NCBI GenBank assembly: GCA_000708835.1
Contig: DF237895.1
Coordinates: 1-22,251 of the forward strand
Source of the DNA: Klebsormidium nitens
Lineage: Eukaryota; Streptophyta; Klebsormidiophyceae; Klebsormidiales; Klebsormidiaceae
DNA length: 22,251 nucleotides
Direction of reading: 5' to 3'
Positions 12,801-20,517 of the stretch are shown piece after piece. The stretch's first letter is position 1, and every line of letters starts with the position of its first letter. Made by a program: the position numbers and the translations under genes. Below the pieces are notes generated by a model. The model searched no databases and was not told where the DNA came from. It saw only the letters and a program-made list of their open reading frames with translations.

Positions 12801-15800
12801 GCCGTGTCTGTCGCCTGTTTCTAAGCGAGCTCCCCAGTCAGCAAGGGTGTAATCTTCCAAATCAAGCAAACAAATGTGTGTACCACCACTATGTCGTTTT
12901 CTACACACGCTTTGCAAATAAGGTCTTGGTTTTGACCAGAATCGCTTGGCTCTTTAGCCCTTCATCTTGGATGCGTTCATCTTGGGTCCATACACATGTA
13001 GGTGTATTTCATTTCCAGCTGAGAGGCATACATGTTCTGTACCTCTGAATCTCTTTAATTAAATTCAGTGTTCTCATTGGTTGGGAGGACTGCAGACGAA
13101 GCCTGCACACAACTTGATCACACGAAAGCCAACAAGTAACGCCACTGATACTCGGCCGTTCCCCTACGGAACGAGGTCTTCTTTCTGCCCAGATTGATTT
13201 TGAGGGTTTCAAAGGTGAAGCCAATTAGAAGGGTGCATCCCCCCGGGTGCCTCGATCCCAAACCTGGTGATACGGGAATGGAAAACTCACGCCTCTTCTT
13301 TGAGACTGCCTGTCGTACCAGCTGATTGATCGATCTGTAATCTCTTGCTGATTGGAGTCTCGCTTTTTCTGTCCATATTGATCTTGAGGGTTCCGAAGAG
13401 GAAGCCACTTGCAATAGTTACATTATTCCCCCGACTCCCCGATTTCTAACCGGGGGGACGCCGGAAACTCACGACCCTCCTTGAGACTGCCTGTCGGGGC
13501 CGCTGATTAGTTTTTGCCTCTCTTGCTGAATAAACGCCTTTCTCTTGTTGCCCAGATCGACTTCTGAAGAGGAAGCCACTTCCAACGGGTACATTCCCCC
13601 GGAGGCCCCGGTCCCGAACCGGCGGAACGCTGCAGACTTGCGACCCTGCCTGAGACTGGCCGTTGGTCCCACTAACTGAATACAGCTCTCGTGCTGATCG
13701 GAACTTCTCGCTCTCCTTGTCCAGATTGATTTCGAGGGCTCCGAAGAGGAAGCCACTTCCAATGGGTACATTCCCCCTGACGCCCCGATCCCTAACCGGG
13801 GGGACACCGGAAACGCACGCCCCTCCTTGAGACTGCCTATCGGGCCCGGTTGGACTTCCCCTGGAGAAGGATGGGACCCCCCGACCAGCGAGGGATCCCC
13901 TGGGCGCTCTGGCGCGGAAAACGGGTGGTCGTCGTTAGGGGAAGGCTGGGGGCAGCCGACCGGTTGGGATGAACCGGAGGGGAGGGTGGTGGACGGGCAG
14001 CCGCAGGGCAAGATGCCGACCCCGTATGAACGGGTAAGTGAACGAAGACACTGCAAAACAGAAGTAGGATCAGGAAAGCGTGGGGCTTTTCAAGATCGAG
14101 GGACCTCTCTGTACAATCATCTTTCTTGCGAGTTGGTGATTTTCCAAAATGATTAGACGTCTCCGTAGATTCCGTTGGTTGTGATCATTGTTATCGTTAC
14201 TTTGGAGAGGCTTTGTGGGGGTGGCTAAAACATGGAATCTTGTTGAACAGTTTTATGAGCTCAGAAGACAAAAAGTTTATTGCAAAACCTGGAAATGCGG
14301 TCAAATACGAAAGGTTGGCTGGTTTGGGTCGATGCAGCGCTTGATGTCATTGGCGAGGAAAACACCTATCTGCTGAAGCTCAATAATCGCCCGTCTCTGC
14401 GGCGCCCATTGAATGCCCACCATGATTCTCAGAACCTCGAAACATTTCAGCCCTTCATAAAAACCCTGTCGAAGAGATAGAGGCAGCACTATTCCTTTTT
14501 ACGTCAAGGTGGAGGCAGCGCTGAACTTCATTCGCGACCACCACCAAGCCGTTGCCTCGCTCGATCCCGACCATCACGCAGTCATTTTTGCCATTCCCCT
14601 GCAAATCCCCAGGACCCCGAACCTTGACATTGTAACTTTCCTCCTTTTCAGGTGGAGGCAGCGCTTGACTTCATTCGCGACTACCACCAGGCCGTTGCCT
14701 CGCTCGATCCCGACTACCACGCCACCGTGTTTGCCGCTCTCACGGAGAAGCTGCAGGACGCAATTCTCGCCCTTCAAATGGAGTTGAATCAGCACCTCGA
14801 CAGGATCACGCACGCTGCGTCGATTGATGAGCTCCCAGAGGTAAGGGACCGTTTCTCTGACGTATGTTTCCTCATCTTCGAAATTTCTGCTTTTAATCTC
14901 TCGTGTCTGATTCGCTGGTGTAGGCGAGTCGTGCTCTTGTCTATTCTGCATAGGCTTAGTCTCTCGCGTTACGATGGGTAACCCCGTTAGTTCTCTCGGC
15001 ACGGTTCTGCTGACATCACCAAGCTCGCTTCCCCCAGGGCTTGCTGACATCAGCGAAATGTTTCGTCCAGCTTTTTGCTGACGTCATCCGAACCCTGTTG
15101 TCCAGGGCTTTGCTGACATGACCAAGAGCATCCCCACAGTCGTGGCGTTGCTCGACCTCCCACCCCCCGTTCCCTCCGTGACCACTCAACGAAAAGAGAC
15201 AAACGCCGCTTGCGGGCGGCTCCGGATCACCACCATCGAAGCAATCCTTAGATTGGTGAGGACTTCTCTTAGAGGCAGAAAGAATGTCCTTAGGGTTCAA
15301 AGTGAGTGGTCCGCAAATGTCCGCCCGTACCGACTCTTTTATCTGCTCCCGGTTTTGATTGTTTGCTGTGGCGTGCTAAGAGCACCAAGACCGTTGGCGC
15401 TTACATGTTAGCGCTTGTCATGACAGCTTTCTTCTGAGGTCTCGAGACTAAACTTGGAAGCATGTAGTGAAGCTTGTTTCAGCAGTAGACACCGTTCGTT
15501 CGAGGGTATGAGACAAATCCAGTGAGAAATTCCTTCTTTCAGATTATTTCCCAAGTCCCCCCTCCTCGACGACCAGCTCGCACCCGCCAAAGTCACTGTC
15601 AAGGTCTTGGCTCTCTTCATCGCTCCCCTTGGAACATCTCGCGCGGTGCGGTTTAAATTATCCACTTCGAGACCAAATCCCGACACTCCAGAACATACGT
15701 TTATTCGTTTGCAGATCATTCCTGGGTCCCCCCTCCTCGACGACCAACTTGCCCCCACCAACGTCATTTCCAAGGTCTTGTCTTTCTTCCTCGACTTCCC

Positions 15801-17768
15801 GTGGAAAAACGCCTTGCACGGCTCCTTGAAACTCTTACCTCAAGATCATAATTTTACACTTCTGAACTTGCTTGCTTTATTTGCAGATCATTTCTGGGTC
15901 ACCTCTCCTCGACGATCAACTCGCCCCTACCAACTTCAGTTCCAAGGTGTTGGCTCTCTTCCTCGCCCCACTTGGCATAACGTCTTGCACGCCGCCGCTG
16001 AAAATATGCACTTTGAGACCAGAATCCCGACAATCCTGAAGACGCACCATCTTTCTGCAGATCATTCCCGGGTCCCCCCTTCTCGACGACCAACTCGCCC
16101 CTACCAACGTCATTTCCAAGGTGTTGGCTCTCTTCCTCGACTTCCCGTGGAACAACATCTTGCACGGCGCCGTCGGGCGGCTCTGCGCGCTCGTCGCGAC
16201 CCGGCCCGCGTCCCCGCTTTTCCACCAGCTTGTACGAAACGGGGATGCGGGGGCCGATCTCCCGGGAGTGTTGGCGCGGGTCGGAACAGAAAGCGCGGGG
16301 CTTCCGATGAGAGATCGAAAAGGGTGGGTTTTGTGGCGAGGGAGTGGGTAACGCAGTTGTGTTGACCTGGTTCAGCGGATAACGGTTCTTACTCTTGGAA
16401 GTATTTCATTTTAGATTTGCACTTTCCTAGCCGGTGTTTGCTTCAGTTCAAAGGCCAAACGTTCGGCCCACCCATTGCATCGCTAAAGTGTGTTTTGAAG
16501 CCACGCACAATGGCAACGCGCTCAGGGCCTGGTTTAGGGATCAGCACAGAACCCACATGTTTTGTCACGGGTATTTGACACTTGGCCCTAACCCTCTCCT
16601 CGAATGGTTTTTCGGTACCGTGGCCCAGCCTTTGAGCGGCGGAAGCTGCTTCTTAAAGCAGCACACGGAGAAACATGCAAAAGTAAGGCTTACCCACGCC
16701 ATATCTGGGTAGGATTCTGACGATGACTCTTGCCATCCACCTCTTACAGTTACTGCGGGCCAGCCAAAGGCAGTCCAAGCTTATTGCTGAAGCTTCATGT
16801 GAAAAGAAACCAACGCTCAAAAGTCTGCACGACCGTGCAAATCTTTGTCAACTCTCGAATATATCGTTGTCTCAGCGCTGACATTTGCCACCAAATTCTA
16901 CAGGTACTGCGGGCCAGCCATCAAGCTATCCAAGCTGATTGTCGAAGCCGCAGAAAAGGACAACGCGCTCCGATCCCTCCTGGACGCAAACGACGCCTGG
17001 TGTGAATACACCCGGCCCGGGGGGCCATTCACATCACTGGCGGCGGAGCAGGAAGGGGACCTGGGGGGTCCCCGACCGACTCCACTCCCAGCCGTTGAAT
17101 TGGCGCAGTTGGAGATCCCGACTCCTACCATGGAGAAACTACGGCAGCTTGTTGTCTCGTAAGTTGCTCTTGAAAGAGCTGATGATTCGAGGTTATATGT
17201 CTGAGGTATGTTGGGGTTTTGTTCGCGCCTTGCTTGCTGCGAATTGGTTGAGGCGTTCTTTCTTGTTTCTGCTTTTTGGCTTGTTTCTTATCGTCATGTG
17301 GTCTTTTGTTCCGGCTCTCGAAAGGCCCTCCATCGGTCCGAAGGTGTGACCTTAGTGATGCAGTCTTTGATACATCAAGCAGTACTCAATTGGGGTCTTC
17401 TCCGTACGTTGGGGCCATCAAACTTTGATCGATTGGGTCTGTTCCGAGCTTTGGCCGTTCATCTTTTGTCTTGCATCGTCTTTCTTCGGCCCCACGAAGA
17501 CGACACTGAGGGCGCTGTTCATAGCCTCCACTCAAGGGGAAGAGAAAGTGAAGCACAAACGCGGAAGCAGATAGACTGATTCCAGATATGTATTCAGTGT
17601 ATCTACCACTTTTACATCATGCACCTTATTCTGCTCTTAATCATTGCCACGATGAGATGGTCTACCTTTTGCTTTCGTCGACGCCTCAGAACCTGAGCGC
17701 TTTCTGACTCCCTATGCAGGACCTACTCAAATGCATGGACAGGCCCTTTCGGTAAGAAGAAAGCATGA
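9846..17768 (+). CDS. LRR / GW-linker / SAPS-domain protein (PP6-type phosphatase regulatory subunit-like)
   Basis: Proposed exons: 9846-10394, 10918-10944, 11484-11651, 12298-12426, 13725-14033, 14652-14840, 15106-15255, 16061-16323, 16904-17158, 17720-17768. They total 2088 nt, an exact multiple of three (695 residues). Introns are GT-AG; the first seven are phase 0, the last two phase 2. Residues 1-192 are low-complexity with basic ends, an acidic Ser/Glu/Asp stretch and about ten lysines. Residues 193-291 carry RI-type leucine-rich repeats (VTSVDLSHNQITDSGVE, then LIALDVRGNPLSDRG). Residues 292-394 form a Gly/Trp linker. The rest is helical and matches the second half of SAPS proteins: IPTVVALLDLPPPVPS, CGRLRITTIEAILRL, NVISKVLALFLDFPWNNILH and KLSKLIVEAAEKDNAL parallel the PP6R order ending in WNNFLH and LIERILEAWE. 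SAPS proteins bind the PP6/Sit4 catalytic subunit. The usual N-terminal half of SAPS is missing or replaced by the LRR part. Uncertain points: exon 2 (27 nt), the exon 3 acceptor (11474 is an out-of-phase alternative), a possible extra 39-nt exon, and whether 9846-12426 is a separate gene. Confidence 0.75.
10355..10394 (+). repeat. (AAG)n purine tract encoding poly-lysine at exon 1 / intron 1 border
   Basis: A run of AAG/AAA triplets encodes about ten lysines and stops exactly at a GTAGGC splice donor (10395). The proposed next exon starts again with AAGAAG at 10918, so the lysine run would continue across the junction. Unspliced reading gives VGQA and a stop at 10409. The exon is preceded by an acidic Ser/Glu/Asp segment, so the protein has a strongly polar, probably disordered head. 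Confidence 0.7.
11218..11432 (+). repeat. 185-bp spaced direct repeat in intron 2
   Basis: GCAGACTATC followed by a similar TCTGACGAGAG / TCTCAGGAGAG string occurs near 11220 and again near 11405. The second copy lies about 80 bases before the exon 3 start. The spacing matches that of the exon-edge copies further downstream. The repeat does not clearly contain exon sequence. Confidence 0.5.
12663..12701 (+). other. candidate 13-codon exon or relic of the next exon
   Basis: An open phase-0 stretch TLEKLQQGQSIEA lies between an AG (12661-12662) and a GTGACC (12702), and would continue the helical end of the LRR exon in frame. Against it: the pyrimidine tract is weak. The following bases (GAGGCAGTGACCTCTAATGGG) resemble GAGGAAGCCACTTCCAATGGG in the next exon, so this may instead be another decayed copy of that exon edge. 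Confidence 0.3.
13193..13840 (+). repeat. four tandem copies of the linker-exon 5' edge
   Basis: Blocks start at 13193, 13377, 13556 and 13725 (spacings 184, 179 and 169). Each has a pyrimidine tract, then ATTGAT(T/C)TTGAGGG-like sequence, GAAGAGGAAGCCACTT, and a CCCCGATCCC-AACCGG block ending TTGAGACTG. Only the fourth keeps an open frame (IDFEGSEEEATSNGYIPP) and leads to a splice donor at 14034. The first has stop codons. The second has lost its acceptor (CCAT instead of CCAG). The third has a deletion after ATCGACTTC. They are intronic relics upstream of the working exon. Confidence 0.85.
14329..14760 (+). repeat. three tandem copies of the VEAALDF exon start
   Basis: The working exon begins GTGGAGGCAGCGCTTGACTT at 14652. 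A close copy begins at 14509 (encoding VEAALNFIRDHHQAVASLDP) and decays after about 90 bases. A more diverged copy begins at 14329 (GTCGATGCAGCGCTTGATGT). A short partial echo (ATAGAGGCAGCACTATTCC) lies near 14480. Spacings between the main copies are 180 and 143. Only the last copy reaches a donor (GTAAGG at 14841). The 14509 copy retains an AG in front but no downstream GT in a sensible position. Confidence 0.8.
15009..15120 (+). repeat. 34-bp tandem array at an intron 3' end
   Basis: GCTGAC(A/G)T occurs at 15009, 15043, 15077 and 15112, spaced 34, 34 and 35 bases. Three of the four units also carry a CAG-plus-pyrimidine context (CCCCCAGGGC, CGTCCAGCTT, TGTCCAGGGC) about 7-10 bases before the motif. 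The last unit provides the used acceptor (CAG at 15103-15105) and the start of the exon encoding GFADMTKSIP. The array thus offers several candidate 3' splice sites in a row. Confidence 0.85.
15543..16180 (+). repeat. four tandem copies of the FPWNN exon, period about 173 bp
   Basis: Copies start at 15543, 15715, 15887 and 16061 (spacings 172, 172 and 174), each right after a (T/C)-rich ...CAG. All contain TCCTCGACGAC-like and AAGGT(C/G)TTG(G/T)CT blocks. The last copy encodes the complete SAPS signature FPWNNILHGAV and reaches a donor. The second keeps the frame as FPWKNALHGS, then loses homology. The first and third carry single-base length changes that break the frame before or in the NNxLH motif. 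Intron-like sequence of about 60 bases between copies is also partly conserved (TTTGAGACCA-AATCCCGACA). Confidence 0.9.
16480..16985 (+). repeat. four diverged copies of the YCGPAIKLSKL exon start
   Basis: The working exon starts at 16904. A clear copy starts at 16750 (TTACTGCGGGCCAGCC, then TCCAAGCTTATTGCTGAAGC). Weaker copies are centred near 16656 (GGAAGCTGCTTCTTAAAGC) and 16497 (TGTTTTGAAGCCAC with CAACGCGCTC). Anchor spacing is about 158, 134 and 155. The 16750 copy still has an acceptor but its frame is broken after a few codons. Confidence 0.75.
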
Positions 17769-17946
17769 GTTGACCCTGCAGAACGGTAGTACAGTCAGGG
17801 ACAGAGGTTGAGCGGAAGACCCTCCAATCAGTCAAGGGTATCTTTCCTTCCGTGGGAGCATGTTGCTTCGGTTTTACTTAAGACTGCTCTTTGATCAAGC
17901 AGCACAGACTCCCATGATGGGAACGCACCGGTTGCACGGCGACTTG

Positions 17947-17952
17947 AATAAA
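17947..17952 (+). terminator. candidate poly(A) signal of the LRR-SAPS gene
   Basis: AATAAA lies about 180 bases after the proposed stop codon at 17766-17768, a usual 3' UTR distance. It is the only such hexamer I noticed close downstream on this strand. Green-lineage signals vary (TGTAA is used in many green algae), so this is tentative. Confidence 0.35.
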
Positions 17953-18675
17953 ATTTCTCCTTTCTGACGAACTCGGAAGTGCCCCGTTCTTGATCACATG
18001 AAATCAGGTGTCTGCTGTCAGCAATCATAGAAGGTCAAGAACTAGCTTGTCATAGCAGCGGACTGCCGTCAAGTTTACCTCCAAGAGTTGCATGGCGGGC
18101 ACGCGTGGCAAGACTTGGTTTAGCAACATCTGTGCGGAAGGATGGTGTACATTAACTTAGATTGAGGGTATGGTCCGGCTGCAAAAGTTACGGTCTAACT
18201 TATTCTGCAGCTTGTTACTTCTACGTGGCCAGCTTGAAAAGCGTTGGACTTTTTCGCATTGCTAGAATTACACCATGCATTGCAATGGTTTAGTGAACAT
18301 GTGAACCCATGTGCCCCGCGGTCAGATTGTCGACCAACAAAGCCGGGATCATTTGCAAATTTATCAGCAATTTGCAACGCTTCTGTATTATTACCATCAG
18401 CAAATGGATGAATTGGATAGACCACTTGTTGTGGGCCGACGGTCCGGTCACCGGGTATGTCCCAAACAATTCGCCCTGCTCAGGAAAGGCGGGTGACCAT
18501 ACAGACCTCGAGTTGAATGCTAGCTTGGAGGGGGACTCATCGGATGGTTCCGACGTCGATCATTGGTCAAAGATGTATATTCAAATTAATTGGGATTGCA
18601 ATCAGAGTCGCATTGATAGATACATTCAATCCGATCAAGCCTGAGCGCCTAAACTGCAGATCATATATTGCATAC

Positions 18676-18850
18676 CATGCAGGCTAGCTAGCTAAAGCGC
18701 GGCTGGAATCATTTCGGACAGGCTTAGTACTGTTGGTAGCTATATAGCTAGCTAGCATATATGTGCAAGCTCAATTGGTAGCTAGCTCACATGGCTACCG
18801 TACCCGGCATGAGAGCTTAATTAGTATTATAAGCTAAGTAAGCTCGATCT
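18676..18850. repeat. clustered TAGC tetranucleotide motifs
   Basis: Short runs of GCTAGCTAGC occur near 18680, 18740-18756 and 18777, with TATATAGCTAGC and ATATATG between them. AGCT and CTAG palindromes dominate about 150 bases. It is an imperfect low-complexity tract. I see no element boundaries. Confidence 0.6.
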
Positions 18851-19677
18851 GAGTCTGTACGCGTACGTACATGTATCATGAGGCCGGCGCCGCTATATGT
18901 GCCACCGTCACCGCGCCATGAGCTGGTTGCCAGCTCTGCGTTTAGTAACTTACTCGATCCGGATTGAATGCCATATAGTATCTTGATGTGATGAAGGATC
19001 CAAGCGATATGCATAACCGCGGACTGCATGCTAATCAAGCGTATGCACATGCCAGCCAGCCGAACGGGCCCCGGAAAGCCCGGACTTTACTGTCTAGCTA
19101 TGGCATCGCGGGGCACAACATTGTGCCATGCCCTATAGTGCGATCATTCAATCATTCTATTGACTTCACAAAACATCCTTGCCAAGTAGTTGTAATGCAT
19201 GTTGTGGCGCGGCCCTCGGATTCCCCATGAGCCCAGCTATCGATCCACCCACTCACAAGGTCGAGTCCGACGGGCTCCTAGATAAAGCCCCAACTGATCA
19301 AAGCGCGGCCACCCCGGGCATTACATACTCACTGATATCAAGCAGGCGGCCATATCTATTAAATACTCTGATATCACAATCATCGAATTGATTAGTACGG
19401 ATGGCAGAGCCGGCCCGAAGTCAGAGCCTCGAAGGGGCGGCCGGAACCAACCTGCCCGCAATTACGGTTCGTATTTCTAAACAGGCCGGGCACCAAGCCC
19501 GGCCCTGGCTCGGCTGAATCCCAAACTCTCAGTGTACACTGACCGGATCTCCCAACCTTCATTTGCGGTGAACTCACAGAAGTCTCGGTCTATGAACCTT
19601 CTTTCTACAGTAGCGAGCAATATTCTGGCAATGAGCCTGCCGGTACCTACAAACTGGAAGCTCGCAAGTGGGTCTAA

Positions 19678-20517
19678 TTAACACCCAACCTTGTCACTAA
19701 GTACAAATCCAAACAGGAATACAAATGCCAGGTCGCACGCAGCGAATATCCATACAACGGCTAACCAGTTGGCCTCTTGATACCTGCAAATCAGTCTGTC
19801 AAGACTTACGCTAGCTGATCCGACTAAGATGCTCACTAACATCATCAACAACCATACCTTGTTGGGGGCTAAAACCTTTACCTTGCCCCTTTCAATCGAA
19901 GTTTCGTCCGGACCTCGAAATTGCTTGTTTCTAAACCGCAGACCTGAGTGACCCGTTTGCATTCCTCCTTGAACAGACCTGTCCGGTGAACTTTGTTTCA
20001 AGCTAATATCCTCGTTTGAGTTGGAGGGTTCGTACTCTGACGCTCCTAGTATTTGACAATCTCTTGAGCAAAGTAGCCACAAGACAGCTATTCCCGCAAA
20101 CTGCATTGGTACGGCGTAAAACATCTCGCAAACAATCGAAACCCCAACCAGCTTAGCACCAGTAATGACACCTAGAGTACACCAGTATGTCAACTGTAAC
20201 AACCGCTTTGTCCGGGACAACCGATCATCAATGACCCCTTCGGTAGCTAAGCAACCAGCCACAATTGAGAGGCTAGAACAAGCCGTTCCAACCACATCCA
20301 ATATGTAGAAAGCGTGGAGCCTTCCAGGAAAGCAGTGGTACCCTATTGCGCCTGCGTTCATGACCCCAAAGAAGAAGAAACTAGAAGCCCAGGAAAACTG
20401 GCCCTGAAATTGGGGTCGTTTTAAAAGGGCCAGGCCCAAACCCCATCCGATGATGACCCCCAAGAATGCCACCACAAGTAGGACGGGCCAGCCAATCGAG
20501 AGTGACCGGTCAAAAAC
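19678..20517 (-). CDS. seven-helix membrane protein, family not recognised (last or only exon found)
   Basis: The exon begins after a good acceptor (pyrimidines then CAG, 20520-20518) and encodes 279 residues to a TAA at 19678. I see seven hydrophobic helices: from IGWPVLLVVAF (8-32), FSWASSFFFFGV, HAFYILDVVGTACSSL, LLQLTYWCTLGV, MFYAVPMQFAGIAVLW, VWLLMMLVSILVG and VVWIFAACDLAFVFLF. A hydrophilic loop of about 55 residues, rich in Ser, Asn and Arg, separates helices five and six. Polar residues in or next to helices include the His of GYHCFPGRLHAF, the Asp of ILDVVGT and the Asp of ASVSLDRL and ACDLAF. Such buried His/Asp/Ser patterns occur in membrane hydrolases of the ceramidase/PAQR type, but I cannot assign it. 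The frame stays open up to an ATG at 20628, but those 37 residues look like intron. Upstream coding exons were not found, so the N-terminus is unknown. Confidence 0.6.
   Translation of the reverse strand, partial: VFDRSLSIGWPVLLVVAFLGVIIGWGLGLALLKRPQFQGQFSWASSFFFFGVMNAGAIGYHCFPGRLHAFYILDVVGTACSSLSIVAGCLATEGVIDDRLSRTKRLLQLTYWCTLGVITGAKLVGVSIVCEMFYAVPMQFAGIAVLWLLCSRDCQILGASEYEPSNSNEDISLKQSSPDRSVQGGMQTGHSGLRFRNKQFRGPDETSIERGKVKVLAPNKVWLLMMLVSILVGSASVSLDRLICRYQEANWLAVVWIFAACDLAFVFLFGFVLSDKVGC

Larger units (their letters stand above)
17769..19677. other. intergenic region between convergent genes
   Basis: No gene is supported here. The left part must contain the 3' UTR of the plus-strand gene and the right end that of the minus-strand membrane-protein gene. 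Open frames are short and unlike known proteins. From about 18650 the composition changes to short palindromic words (GCTAGC, TATATA, GTACGTAC, ATGCAT). Confidence 0.5.

Noticed and set aside
15543-16060. mutually exclusive alternative exons
   Set aside because: The upstream copies lack a donor after the homologous part, and two of three have frame-breaking length changes. Relics are the simpler reading, pending RNA data.
15607-16365. 252-codon frame on the plus strand across the FPWNN array
   Set aside because: It runs through intron spacers and several exon copies in mixed frames. The true exon (16061-16323) uses another frame with proper splice sites.
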